Part shown: positions 33,780-45,880 of the stretch, piece after piece
Numbering within the stretch: position 1 is the first letter of the stretch
Layout: each line of letters starts with the position of its first letter
DNA from: Salticus scenicus
Taxonomy: Eukaryota; Arthropoda; Arachnida; Araneae; Salticidae
NCBI GenBank assembly: GCA_963930645.1
Contig: OZ005653.1
Location: 210,228,496 to 210,292,495 of the forward strand
Direction of reading: 5' to 3'
DNA length: 64,000 nt
The notes under the pieces: model-generated
Database searches by the model: none
Told to the model about the DNA's origin: nothing
What the model saw: only the letters and a program-made list of their open reading frames with translations
Translations under genes and position numbers: made by a program

Positions 33780-35402
33780 TTTCTTAATTTACCTCGAGAG
33801 AATTAGATTTATTCTTTACTAAGATACCTTTTTCATTAATTGTTGTTTCACCCAGCATTAGCACATTCATACCGATTATTACATCATAGGGTATTGCGTC
33901 ATTCTCTACAACATAAATGTCAGTTTCACATTGCAATTAATCAATTTTAAGATTCACTTTAAATGGGCCTAACGGCTTTATTGAACTTTTCCCGATCCCC
34001 TTTAAAGTAGTACTCATAGCATTTAATCTATTAACATACAATTTTTCAAAAGCATTTTTACGCAACAATGTTGCTTCACTTCCTGTGTCTATTATACCTA
34101 TGAAATTTATATCATTTACTTGTATAATTTTACTCATATTTTGATTTACACCAATACACAATGCCTCAACTTCTTGTTTCGAACCTGGGCACTCCGAACT
34201 TTTATGCCCGAATCGTTTGCAAGTAAAGCACTTAAAACCTTTAGCTTTGTGGGGGCAGTCCCTAGACACATGGTTTTTATCACCACAATTGTAGCATATT
34301 TTATTCACATCATTTCTAGGACTAAATTTTTCATGTACATTATAGGTTATATGCTTCGGTTTTGTATTAAGCTCAATTTTATCAAATCTATATCTAATTT
34401 TTTCACTATCACGTTTATACATTTCATATAATTTTAATTTTTCTTTGAATTCACGAATATTTTTGGCACCATATAAAATTAGTTTATTTTCACTTTTATC
34501 ATTTATTCCTTGGATCACGTAATGCATTAACGCGGCATCTTCAATGTGCCCGTTTTTACTTAATTCTCTTATTTTAAAAAAATATTCAGTGACTGATTCA
34601 CCGGCTTTCATTTTCTTTTTACTCAGCATTTCGTGTAATGAGGCAGAGTTAATTTCGGTTTTAAACTCGTTGATTAGTGCATTTTTTAATTTTTTATAAG
34701 TCAATAGTCCTTTTTCGGACATAAATAGAAGAGCGTTTCCGCTCAACGATCTCTTACAGAAAACAATTTTTTGTAATTCACTTAAATTAAACATTATTGA
34801 CAATTCTTCAAATTCGGAAAAAAATTCAATAATATTTTCATGCGGTTCGCCGCTAAATTTAGACATGGAATTTTCAAAATCATTGAAAGAAACAGTTGTC
34901 CATTATTACAATTTTCCCTTTTTTTAATTTTGCCATCATCATAATTACCATCATTGTCATTACTTTCATAGTACTTATTATCACCTATATGGCATTGCAC
35001 AGAGGAGTCAGTTTTTTCGACGTCATTATCACTACTTTCGTTTTCAGAATCATCATCTTCTGATTCGTTGTCGGAGTTTTCCTCTTTGAGAAATTCGATG
35101 TCATTTAATTTTAATAATAATCTATTACGTATTTCTTCTTTCGTGCCGTCAAATGCAACACTCAATAAATTACTGATAATAATCAATTCATTCAACGAAA
35201 AATTTTCGTCGATGAATTTTTGCTTTTTTATATAATTTTCATCATCTACGGCAAAATTAAATCCTATAAAATTTCTTATTCTGCATCGGTTTTTTATGTC
35301 ACCTTCATCATTGAATAAAAAGCGATGCAGAATTTTAATTTTACTATAGCTCTCAGTCCTCAGTGCAGCGCCAATTTTGGGAATATCCTCTAACGAAACC
35401 AT
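33780..35402 (-). pseudogene. gag-pro: Ty3-like gag with zinc knuckles plus aspartic protease (frameshifted)
   Basis: Two overlapping frames. The first (35402-34794, 202 residues) has a SAP-like helix-turn segment (NELIIISNLL...RNRLLLKL) and then an acidic low-complexity part. A frameshift near 34890 leads into the second (continuing to 33937; 309 residues from its first Met at 34866), which is a retrotransposon gag domain with two CCHC knuckles (C191, C194, H199, C204 and C213, C216, H221, C226) and the protease active-site triad D260-T261-G262. After 33937 the protease region continues in another frame (PYDVIIGMNVL, about 33870) down to about 33780. Gag binds the RNA genome and forms particles; the protease cuts the polyprotein. 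At least two frameshifts make it a pseudogene unless recoding occurs. Confidence 0.8.
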
Positions 35403-35925
35403 TGTAACAACAAAATAAAATGTACGTACCTTTGTAGAGCAGAAACAGCTGTTGTTCTAAATTTTTATTTAAATTTCCATTCAGTTGACTTGCCGTTTTT
35501 AATCCTTGAGAACCTTGAAGAACATTTTTCACACTTCGTTGCTTTAGTTTAAGCAAATTTCATCGGAGCGTGCATTTCTGTTGATTATAAAGCATTACTA
35601 CACACTTTAAAAACCATTCATCCAGTATGAATTAGCATATGAAGAAATTCCAACACAGTTCAGAAATAGTCTATTACAAGTTCAGTCTGTGTTTTAAAAA
35701 ACAGTTTATGCAGTTTATCAAGTTAAAAGTTCAGTTCATATTTTAAGAAGTTTTTTAAAATAAATAAACAGTTCAGTCCAATAAAAGTTTGTAGTGCGTT
35801 CAATCCGAAATTAAAGTTAAATTAAAATAATCGATTTATTCTTTATATTAAAATTTGCGTTCCATCCGAAGTTTTAAGTCAAATTAAAACTTACGATCTA
35901 TTCTTGATCTTAATCCCACTTCTGA
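35403..35925 (-). other. Retrotransposon 5' leader
   Basis: Untranslated region between the right LTR and the first gag frame. Contains repeated AAGTTCAGT/GTTCAGT words (35640-35790). No gene seen. Confidence 0.5.
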
Positions 35926-36383
35926 TGTGGGATGTGGGCGTTTAAGAACACTAAAAATACAAATTCTATTATTTACTAATTACTTAAAAATTTAATAAAG
36001 AATTAATATGTACAAATATTTACATAAATGCTAATGAGCATTAAAATTGCTTATCAAAAGTTATTTTAATAGTACGTCAAATTATTCATATCTCGTCACA
36101 TAGCTAAATCACTTGGTACTTCACCAAATACGTCGAACGTGAAAAACCAAAGTTTATAAACAAGCCTTGCACCCATCTAGTGTGCAGCTTCGTCAAACTC
36201 TCCGTCGAAACTGAATCTCATTCCTCCAACGCTCTTAGCAGCGGCCTGTTCAGGAAGTAGCGTCATTCACGTCATAAGCACGCACTTCCTCTCATATTCT
36301 GATACTCCGTCAATGATCAGTTAGCTAGGATTCTGCAGTTGCGGGCAAGCAAGGTTAGGGGAAAAGAAGAACTTGTTTCTACA
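35926..36383 (-). repeat. LTR, right copy (5' LTR of the minus-strand element)
   Basis: Begins TGTGGGATGTGGGCGTTTAA and ends AACTTGTTTCTACA, followed by a TA repeat. On the minus strand the sequence after it, TCAGAAGTGGGATTAAGATC, is where a primer-binding site is expected; the tRNA was not identified. Confidence 0.9.
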
Positions 36384-36459
36384 TATATATATATCGCCAA
36401 ATTATCTGGCGAAAATATTTAATTCATTTAAAAAATCATGGTTATTTTAACAATTTATA

Positions 36460-37905
36460 CAGGGTGGTCCGAAAAACATGATAGAAAGTATTTTAAGTTT
36501 CTGATTTCAAATGTATTGATGCAAATGTAATTCTTCCATATTATAATAGCACATATAGTGACATTTCAGTTGAATGCTTAATTACCGGAAATAAAGAATA
36601 AGCAATATAGAATCACAAACCTTTTAAGATCGATTATATATCGTAAGAAAATTTTATGAGAATAACCGATGTAATGTCTCCGTTCGACGGGCATGTCGTT
36701 CAGAGTTCAAAAAGAAAAGGACGCTTAGTGAAGAGATTAAGTTAAGCAGTAAGTTATAGCAGTAAGTTATAGCACTCTAAAGTCGCAATGATTTTTAAGC
36801 CATCAGATGACTGATGTAATGGTCCTAATCTCCCACTGATTATCATTGTTTACAGGTTGATGGACAGATATAAATCTACAGGGACTGTTTAGGATGCAAA
36901 AAGAAAGGCGTCGGTACGAAAATCAGCAGTTGTTACTGACGACATCAGGGAGCCTGCACGCGCATACTTTGAGGATCAGCCAACCACTTCCATTCGACAG
37001 GCGGCCCAACAATTAAGCATATCCAAAACATCATTACAAAGGCTAATGAAAGCAGTAGGATTGTGTCCATACAAGATCCAATGTGACAGCCGCTAAAGGG
37101 GGGGGGGATACTGTGCAGCGGAGAGATTTCGCAAACCACATAATCGAGGAACTTAAAAATGGTTCCATCAGTGAATACAAGATCTGGTTCAGTGATGAGA
37201 CTCATTTTCAGTTGAATGGTTTCGTGAACAAACAAAACTGGCGCCACAGAGGTACGAAAAATCCTCATCTCAGCACCATCTCTTCACTGCATCCTCAAAG
37301 GGTCATGGTGTGGTGTGCTATATCGTCGAAGCAGATAATTGGTCCGATATTTATTGATGGTGTGGTCACAGGAGTAAAGTATCGAGAGTTGCTAGAGCGT
37401 CACTTTGGACCTGATGCGGACCATCTCAACAGGATACGCCGGTACTGGTTCAAGCCAGATGGGGCTCGTCCCCAAAAAACTTCTGACGTCTTCAGGTTGC
37501 TTGAAACGACGTTTGGTGAGCGTTTGATTGCATTGGATGCAGAGAAATTCACGGGGCACGGGATAGAGTCGACCCCATACAGTCCGGACCCAAATCCGTG
37601 CGACTTATTCTTATGGAGTTACATTAAGGTTAGAATCTATAGGAATAGCCCTGATTCACTGGAGGACCTAAAATTGGCTATCAGAAGTGTGATTGATGCA
37701 CTTGATTACGACACACTCCAGCGCATTATTACAGAGTTTCGGAACCGGCTTTATAACACTATAGTCGGGGACGGTAGACATTTTAAGCATCTTATATATT
37801 AAATGTCATTCATATCTTTATTCAATAAAATGTTTCATGTTCTTGCATGTTGTCTTTTTTCCACAATGATCGCTTACTTTCTATCATGTTTTTCGGACCA
37901 CCCTG
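36460..37905 (+). mobile_element. Mariner-like DNA transposon with intact TIRs
   Basis: Left end CAGGGTGGTCCGAAAAACAT continues for ~30 bp and is matched inverted at the right end (37905 back). TA flanks both sides (36458-36459, 37906-37907), the mariner target. Length 1446 bp. It encodes one degenerate transposase on the plus strand. It inserted about 75 bp from the right LTR. Confidence 0.9.
36880..37802 (+). pseudogene. Mariner-like transposase (N-terminus frameshifted)
   Basis: The long frame 37083-37802 (239 residues) has FSDETHFQL (first catalytic Asp), NWRHRGTKNPH, VMVWCAIS, KPDGARPQ (second Asp) and SPDPNPCDLFLW (third Asp region). The helix-turn-helix part (IRQAAQQLSISKTSLQRLM) is readable at about 36975-37055 but in a different frame; the break is near 37080, beside a run of G at 37098-37105. 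By my count 47 residues separate the second Asp from the Asp in PNPCD. Related transposases with QQDGAPPH motifs have about 41, so there is an insertion or this is a variant lineage. Not functional as it stands. Confidence 0.85.
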
Positions 37906-37907
37906 TA

Positions 37908-38503
37908 TTAAGAGAGTAATGAATAATATGAAACAATATTTCGTATAATACGTATTACGAAAATATACATCTATCATGTATATTTTCGTATTATGTTTTT
38001 GATCGCCAAATACAAAAAACGCCAAGAATGACAGAGTTTTGAAATTTAAAATTAAAATTTTGTCAATTTGAAAGAAAAATAACACATATAGAACACATGC
38101 ACATAACTAATAAATATCTATACCCTAATACAGGGATTAAAATTGGGAAATAATTTTCCTTGATTTTTAATACATTTTTACAAAAAATCCAATTGGCGAT
38201 TAACATAGGACATCTTTTTCTTTTATCCACCGACGGTCAGTAGTGGCGTCACACGTCGCTCGCGTATATCGAAAATATATGTTGTAAATATGCACGTATT
38301 TCTTGTTATAGGAAAGAATTTCTAAACTAAACGTGCCATAGTTTTTACTGTACGTCAAACACAGACAGGCAAATTATTTCTTCTGTTAAAATAGATACCT
38401 TTTCGAAATTTGAAATTTAGCACTGAAATAGCTCAAACGTTCCTCGCCAATGGCTTTACTTACGCAATAGAGATAGTCACCTTAGTACATCGCAAAAATT
38501 TAA
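37908..38503. repeat. Spacer with partial copy of TIR family B
   Basis: 38096-38260 matches the terminus of the 30082-31733 element (ACTAATAAATATCTATA, GGGATTAAAATTGGGAAATA, GGCGATTAACATAGGA, CGCTCGCGTATA). 38300-38500 resembles its interior. The other end was not found. TATTTTCGTA occurs inverted around 37950-37990. Confidence 0.55.
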
Positions 38504-41500
38504 AAAAAACTAGTTGGCATAGGTGAACTCTGCTCAGTTCTCCATCATATTTATGTTCTCATAAATTTCTAGTACGAGACATATTATAATTATGTTAAAA
38601 GAAATGAATTTGACCAAAGCTTGATACAGTAACAGAATGAAACCCCCCTTCGATATATTTATCTTATTCTAATCTATTAATTTATTTTATCAGGGTCAAT
38701 TCAGTTCTTTAGTTTTCATGCTACTATTTCCAATGCAATAATCCTCAAAATTCATATTTATATGAAAAATTTACAATTGCACTATGTTGGTAAAATCGTA
38801 AATTACGAATAATTTACGAAATTTTCCTATTAGAATATTTGTATTCAATCATGTTCAAACAAATATCATAAATGTAATTTTGAAGTTATCTAATGTATTT
38901 ATGATCCTCAAAATGGAAGTTTATGCTCAATTTTGCCTTATTCTGACATGTTAAGTAAATCGTAAATTCCAAATAACTTACGAATTTTTTAAATTGGAAA
39001 AACCATAGTCTATGATATTCATGCCAGTATCCTAAATATATTTAGAAAGTGGTTTGACAACTTTACGATGAAAATATCCCTCAATATTGACGTTTATGTG
39101 AAATTTTGCTCTATTCTGCCATGTTAAGAAATTCCTAAATTTCCAATAACTTATGAAATTTTTATGTTGGAAAATTCATAGTCATTAATATTCATACCAG
39201 TGTCCTAAATAACATTTCAAAAGTAGTCCGACATCTTTACGATGAAAATATCTCTGAAAATTGACGTTTATGTGAAATTTTGCCCTATGCTGACATGTTA
39301 AGAAATTCGTAAATTTCCAATAACTTGCGAAAATTTCAAAGTAGCATATGTTTAGTTACTGATGTTCATTCCGGCATCAAAACTGATATTTTAAAACTGG
39401 TCTGACATTTTTACAGTAAAGTTTCCATTTAATGCACGTTTAAGTGAATTTTTGTCCTATTCTCCCATGTTAAGAAAATCGTAAATTTCTAATAACTTAC
39501 GAAGTTTTTTAATTCGAATGTTGCAAATGAATAGGGTCCTTGCCGGTGTCGAAAGTAATATTTTAAAACTGATTTGGCCTCTCTGCGACAATTTGTTCTT
39601 GTGATATCGTGTACACAGTCTAACAGAATAACACACTAACAGACACCCTACAGGCAGACACCATACAAATTTTGTGATTTTCGGATTCCTCACACATGAA
39701 AACGTGTAAAAAAGTCTAAAAACCGAGGTCGAAAATTTTCACGATTACCTAAGTTCCCCATACAAATAAAGATATAAAAAGCAATAAAAATAAACATAAG
39801 AATTAATATATAAGTAAAATGTCGTCATGGAGGTCCTTTAGCAATGCTGTATCTTATCTATTTACATACACATTAATTTTTAATTCATATAATTTAATTT
39901 TTTCTTCCTTTCGAAATTCCTTCTTTTTAGGAACTTTTCTTTAGAATATGCCTAAAAAAAAAAAAAGTCACAATTTTATGAATAGTTATTGATATTGCCT
40001 CCCAAACACATAAACTGATATATTTGTTGATTCTTTCTGTGTCAATCCATTTTTAGCTAAAATTTGTTCATCCGTGCGAAGCCGGACGGGTTAGCTAGTA
40101 TGAAATAAATGAAAATAATCTGCTTGAGTAATGAGCGATGCAAATCGTTGTATCTCATAATCTGCAGATCTACTAATGTAATTGCCATTTGAAAATTGCA
40201 AATTGAAAATTTTCGTATACAAAATTTTTCTTTCTTCCTTTTCTTCTTCCCCCCCCCCCCCCCCGCCCTTTTTTTTTTTTAAAATATACTACCTATTACC
40301 CATTATAAAATATATTGCATAAGAAATAATTGTACATTATTAGAGAGCATTTTCTGACTTGATGTTTAAGTCTAATGTCAATATTTTAAAACTATTGCCC
40401 TCTGAACAAACTATTGTAAACACCAGTAAATTATCCATTTTTTTTCTTTGCTTTTTTTAGTTCCCCATCATACTATAGGAATGGGGAACTTAGGTAATCG
40501 TGAAAATTTTCGACCTCGGTTTTTTGACTTTTTTACACGTTTTCAGGTGTGAGGAATTCGAAAATGACAAAATTTCTATGGTGTCTGTCTGTAGGGTGTC
40601 TGTTAGTGTGTTAGTCCGTTAGTCTGTGTACACGATATCTCAAGAACAAATTGTCGCAGAGAGGTCTGATCAGTTTTAAAATATTACTTTCGACACTGGC
40701 AAGAACTCTATTCATTTGCAACATTTGAATTTAAAAACTTCGTAAGTTATTAGAAATTTACGATTTTCTTAACGTGGGAGAATAGGACAAAAATTCACTT
40801 AAACGTGCATTAAATGAAAACTTTTTACTGTAAAAATGTCAGACAACTTTTAAAATATCAGTTTTGATGCCGGAAGGAACATCAGTAACTATAAATATGC
40901 TACTTTTGAAAATTTCGCAAGTTATTGGAAATTTACTAATTTCTTAACATGGCAGAATAGAGCAAAATTTTACATAAAAGTCAATCTTGAGGGATATTTT
41001 CATCGTAAAGATGTCAAACCACTTTCGAAATATTTTTTAAGATACTGGCATGAATATCATAGACTATGATTTTTCCAATTTAAAAAATTCGTAAGTTATT
41101 TGAAATTTACGATTTACTTGACATGTCAGAATAAGGCAAAATTGAGCATAAACTTCCATTTTGAGGATCATAAATACATTAGACAACTTCAAAATTACAT
41201 TTATGATATTTGTTTGAACATGATTGAATACAAATATTCTAATAGGAAAATTTCTTAAATTATTCGTAATTTACGATTTTACCAACATAGCGAAATTGTA
41301 AATCTTTCATATAAATATGAATTTTGAGGATTATTGCATTGGAAATAGTAGCATGAAAACTAAACAACGGAATTGACCCTGATAAAAATAAATTAATAGA
41401 TTAGAATAAGATAAATATATCGAAGTGAACGGTGGATAGCCTATTAGGTGGGGATTTCATTCTGTCACTGTATCAAGCTTTTGTCAAATTCATTTCTTTT

Positions 41501-41591
41501 AACATGATTATATGTCTCAAACTAGAAATTTATGAGAACATAAATGTGATGGGAAACTGAGCAGAGTCCGCCTATGCCAACTAGTTTTTTG
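38504..41591. mobile_element. Foldback element with internal ~150-bp repeats (3.1 kb)
   Basis: Left arm 38504-39761 and right arm 40482-41591 are inverted copies, sharing the outer AAAACTAGTTGGCATAGG and the inner GGGGAACTTAGGTAATCGTG. Inside each arm a ~150-160 bp unit (AAATTCGTAAGTTATT... GCAAAATT... ATATTTTCATCGTAAAGATG) repeats about five times with divergence. The 720-bp spacer (39762-40481) is non-coding, with poly-C at 40250-40264, GGGTTAGCTAGTA at 40090-40102 and a small hairpin at 40461-40488. A partial copy of the inner part is at 55490-55870. No coding capacity. Confidence 0.75.
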
Positions 41592-41765
41592 AAGTGAAAA
41601 CGTCTTTAGGCGCGTTGAGTACTTTTGGGTGAACAAAAATCTTTGAACTCCCGTCATCGTCAGCTAGCGCTTTCCATTTGAAGTGAAAACTTTTGGGTGA
41701 ACAAAAATCATTGAATTCGCATCATCGTTAGCAAACGCTTTCCATCCTTGTATGATACAAATAAT
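41590..41765. repeat. Tandem duplication, two ~90-bp units
   Basis: GAAGTGAAAACG/T... ACTTTTGGGTGAACAAAAAT... GCTTTCCAT occurs twice with divergence (starts about 41591 and 41679). Confidence 0.7.
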
Positions 41766-41822
41766 GTATCATACAATTAACTTGCTAATGTGAGGTGTTA
41801 ATAATTATATACTGTATATTGT

Positions 41823-41998
41823 TTTAAAATCTGGTGCGGCTCTACACGACTTCTCTCATCTCCGGGCACTGTCTCTATTGCAGTTAGACCTCACAAAACC
41901 GTGAGAAAGCCCAAAACTGCCATTTTCTCACGTTTTTAAAATCTGGTGCGGCTTTACACGACTTCTCTCATCTCCGGACACTGTCTCTATTGCAGTTA
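41823..41998. repeat. Tandem duplication, two ~113-bp units
   Basis: TTAAAATCTGGTGCGGCT followed by ACACGACTTCTCTCATCTCC and ACTGTCTCTATTGCAGTTAG occurs twice, separated by a short link with an inverted pair (AAAACCGTGAGAAAG and TTTTCTCACGTTTT). Confidence 0.75.
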
Positions 41999-42911
41999 GC
42001 GCATTAAATAAAATTGTAATATAATTTTTGTAGTAGTAGTTTATATTAATGAATAAAAAACACTTCTTTAAAAGTATTTCCTACACAATAAAATATTTCC
42101 TGACGGTTCAAGAAATACACACGTAATTGTTCACGTTTTCACTTCTGTCGGCACTCCCGAAGTGCAACTGTTTTTTTTTTTTTCAGATTGTCACATGTGT
42201 CTGCAATTTATTAAAAAAGAAAAAAAAAAAAAAATACTCCTTCTTCCTTCTCGGATCTTCCTTCCCGGAAATACTTCCAAATACTAATTTTGTATAAAAT
42301 AAACATGATTAGACTGAATAAAGTCAATAATTACATTAGAGTACTGAACTTATTTAATTTTAAGCTATTTATTATGTTAAGTGCTGTTTTTTTTAAGCCA
42401 AGAAATTGTGAGCTGAATTTAAACGAAAAATACACGCATAACATTAATCAAAAATATTTTTTTAGTACTAATTATAGATTACAACGGTTTTAGAAGTAGT
42501 GTATGAGAGAAACGAATATAAACTATATATATTTATGAATAGTCATACGTAAATAAAAACTAATGAACCTATTAAACATAAGTTGTATTGTATAATTATC
42601 AAAATTTTGTCTTTTTTTTTTTTTTTTTTTCCACAAACTGTGTACCACACGTTTTCTAGTTTGGTCAGAACACATATAATTGATTTAACACATCAGACAC
42701 ATAAGCTCTTTCCTGTAAGAGCAAACTCATACATACGACTGGAAGACATAATATGAAATACGGTTTACACAGTGAGTTAAAAAATAAATTGTTAGATCCG
42801 TTTTTTGAAACACCCATTTCCGAGATCTATGGATTTTGTAATGGATTTTGTACCACACATAGCTCAAAAACGAATGGTCGTAAAATGTCATACATTTATA
42901 TATATTTGTGA
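41999..42911. other. Non-coding AT-rich region
   Basis: No gene seen. Poly-T at 42611-42630 and A-rich run at 42217-42233. The end (about 42800-42911) is homologous to 48120-48215 (see findings). Confidence 0.5.
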
Positions 42912-42915
42912 CTAT

Positions 42916-45031
42916 GAGCGATTCCATACCAACTCACCTAATGAGGGTTGCATGACCGACTCGGATTTTCTTTAAATTTGGTACACAGATTGATAATATA
43001 GAGGCATGAAAAAGTCCAAATTTTTAGCTACCTGCTCCACTTATTTATAGATATACAGGTCCTCAAAGTTTGTCCGTTCCCTCAAAATACCAAAAAATTG
43101 ATGTTATTTAATTTTTTTTTCTTAAAAATTGTACTCATGCAATATGAAAGTGTTAGGTATCTATGGAAACTAGTTATTCCAGGCATTCAGAAAAAAAAAA
43201 AATACTACAATGTTTATAATGAAAAACGTTAAGGTACAGTACTCTTAGAAGTTGCTACTACAAAAATTTGATTTTCCCGATTTTGCTAAAATTGAGACAT
43301 CAATTCCAAAAAAAGGAAAATAAAACCAAAGGTTTACTCACTTTCTGGTAGAGTACAGGTGTTCACCATAAATTACTACACAATAAATTACTTGGGTTTC
43401 TCACTCCTCCTTGGAAATATTTAAGCTTAAAGACAAACCATAGGGCAAAAACATGCAATTTCGGCCATCTTGGCAGCCATTTTTCTCCTAAAGGGGGAGC
43501 ACTAGAAGCTTTTTAATTTTTTTTAAATAAGCTACTGATGTGTTAGCTATTCACAGGAAAAGAGTTTACTTTTGGTTATTATTTGCATAAAGATATATCC
43601 TGCTGATAGTATATGCATGTTTTTCTCTAATACCATATGCTTGTGTTCTCCCTCTCATAGACTTAACATTAATAAAAAGGAAAAATAATAATGCATATAT
43701 TAATAGCTGCACTATCTATACAAGAATTCAAGAAATTTAATATATTAAATTATTTAATAATAATTTAAAAAAAAAAAAAATTCTACATTTTATAGCAAAA
43801 TTAGATATTTGATGAAAACAAGAAATAGAATTTTTCCAAAACTGGATGTTGTCCATCCGTAATTATAAAGTACTAAATAATTTCTTGAAAAATCAATCAA
43901 AATAAAGGAGCTATAAATATTTATTTCATAAGCAAATATATTTGAAATACAGCAATATATTAAAAATTGATGTGTACATAATTTTATTCAACTGCAAGCA
44001 TAAGTTCCTGTATTTTTTTCACAGTATCATTTGATATTAAAAACATGCATCCTGTGGCTGCTGCTGCTGATGGCATTGGTACTATATCTAACAGGTGCTT
44101 GTATGAAATCCAGCATGTGTCTGGTTTCTCTGGCCAGTAAAAGTTTTAGCAGGGGCCATGAGGATGCATAAATTGTAATTGAACATCGCCTTTTTCAAAA
44201 CAGTTTTCTAAGACAGCTCCTAACCACCATTTCTTATCATACATGCAAGCAACATAAAAACCTTTAGAAATGTTATTAAGACTAAATTTTTGACATGTTG
44301 CTTACCTACTGCAGATACTTCAATCTGATTCGATGTTTGTAATGTAGATACAATGGAAACTAAAAGCACAGATTTACTGATAGGAATAAATTTATGATAA
44401 TCTCTGACACCTTCAATTCTTACAGCGAAAGTTAGTCTTTCAGAAAGCAATGCTCTTGTTTCTGCTACATATTCTTCAGATGCAAAGAAAAACTTAATAT
44501 TTTTAAAATTACCTGCGCAATAATGAAACAAATCACGTGGAGAAATTATAGTAGTAGTGTAGTAATTTATGGTGAACACCTGTACTCTACCAGAAAGTGA
44601 GCAAACCTTTGGTTTTATTTTCCTTTTTTTGGAATTGATGTCTCAATTTTAGCAAAATCGGGAAAATCAAATTTTTGTAGTTGCAACTTCTAAGAGTACT
44701 GTACCTTAACTATTTTCATTATAAACATTGTAGTATTTTTTTTTTTTTGAATGCCTGCGATAACTAGTTTCCATAGATACCCAACACTTTCATATTACAT
44801 GAGTACAATGTTTAAGAAAAAAAAAATTAAATAACATCAATTTCTTGGTATTTTGAGGGGGTGGACAAACTTCGAGGACCTGTATATCTATAAATAAGTG
44901 GAGCAGGTAGCTAAATATTTGGACTTTTTCATGCCTCTATATCGTCCATCTGTGTACCAAATTTAAAGAAAATATGAGTCGGTCATGCAACCAACTTTTA
45001 TTTTTTTATGTGAGTTGGTATGGAATCACTC
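42916..45031 (-). mobile_element. Long-TIR DNA element with broken unknown gene (2.1 kb)
   Basis: TIRs of ~470 bp: left 42916-43383, right 44559-45031. Left end GAGCGATTCCATACCAACTC, right end GAGTGATTCCATACCAACTC inverted. CTAT sits at both outer edges (42912-42915, 45032-45035). The homologous unoccupied region at 48110-48330 lacks the element, supporting the boundary. The interior holds a minus-strand gene relic that starts within the right TIR. Confidence 0.8.
43984..44579 (-). pseudogene. Uncharacterised element-encoded protein, frameshifted
   Basis: From 44579 a 119-residue frame (with PRDLFHYC, FKNIKFFFASEEYV, LTFAVRIEGVRDYHKFIP) runs to 44220. A frameshift near 44230 leads into VACMYDKKWWLGAVLE and then QLQFMHPHGPC, a stop, FYWPEKPDTCWISYKHLL, and an end at about 43984. 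The latter motif set (W-W-G-V, F-HP-GP, F-WP-DTCW) is one I recall from uncharacterised arthropod and hydra proteins, often repeat-linked, but I cannot name the family. No DDE triad is seen in this fragment, so it is not shown to be a transposase. Confidence 0.6.
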
Positions 45032-45035
45032 CTAT

Positions 45036-45880
45036 ATGAAGTCTTGTTATACAACTCACACTTTAGTCTTGGCACGAGCTCCCTTTTTAAGAGATATTTA
45101 CGATTTTACACGATTTTTCGTCATGTATGTATGCGTATGTGCATGCGTACATATACACTTAAGGACAAAAAAAAAAAAAAAAAAAAAAAAAAAATGCCGC
45201 ACTTGGATATTTTTTTTTTCTTTTTCTGTAACCGCCAATTTCATTATTTTAAAAGTTAATTTTCGAACAGATTTTATTATGTCGTCATCCCCGTACACTT
45301 TAGGATTGAGCCCAGTGTTAAAAACAAGTTACAATTGTCAGGAAAACTGTAATTTTAGAAAGTATTTAAAAAAGGACAAGGATAAGGCAATTAGCGATGT
45401 CATAAAAAGTATTAATTTTAGAATGAAAATCAAAAAACAATTAAATGTTGATAAAATGTTGGTGAGAATGTTTTTAGCAAGATATAAAATTGTTTTCGCT
45501 GTTTAAACTGGAAATTTGGCTTTAGGTGGCCACGTTGCTCATCCAAGCAAGATGACCACAAGTTAAAAAGCAAATCTTTAAAAAATCGTTTTATATCATA
45601 TTGAGAACTTAGAAAATATTCAAAAATGTGTTTAGCAAAATAATTTCTTCAAAAACAGTGCAAGCAACAAGCAAACAAAGCAGGCTAAAAACCAGAAGAT
45701 TGCAAAAAAAAAGACATAAAGGAAAAGAACTTAAAAAAAAAAAAAAAAAAAAAAAACTTCAGTTCACCAAAAACTTTAAAAATTATCACTTAATAATTGG
45801 CCTGATCTGATTTTCGCTCATGAGTTAAGTTTAATTTATTTCCAGCTAAGGGAAAATTCTAGTAGGACGGCAAAAATGTG
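45036..45880. other. Non-coding region with poly-A tracts
   Basis: 45036-45150 continues the sequence homologous to 48215-48330. Long A runs at 45169-45194 and 45730-45755. The frames read across this region are low-complexity and not supported. Confidence 0.5.

Larger units (their letters stand above)
32051..36383 (-). mobile_element. Non-autonomous Ty3-like LTR retrotransposon with captured nucleolin-like insert
   Basis: Two ~460-bp direct LTRs (32051-32511, 35926-36383), each TG...CA on the plus strand, with TATA on both sides as a possible 4-bp TSD. Coding is on the minus strand: gag with SAP-like N-terminus, two zinc knuckles and the start of an aspartic protease. Downstream no RT, RNase H or integrase is found; instead there is a nucleolin-like stretch ending in a poly(A) run. 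Total 4.3 kb. The LTRs are highly similar but the right has several differences near its start, and gag is frameshifted, so this copy is old or was mobilised in trans. Confidence 0.85.

Noticed and set aside
34120..34431. Plus-strand frame of 103 codons
   Set aside because: Antisense to gag; no independent support.
44985..45506. Frame of 173 codons with a poly-lysine stretch
   Set aside because: Lysines come from a poly-A run; the start is in the TIR of an inserted element; no domain.
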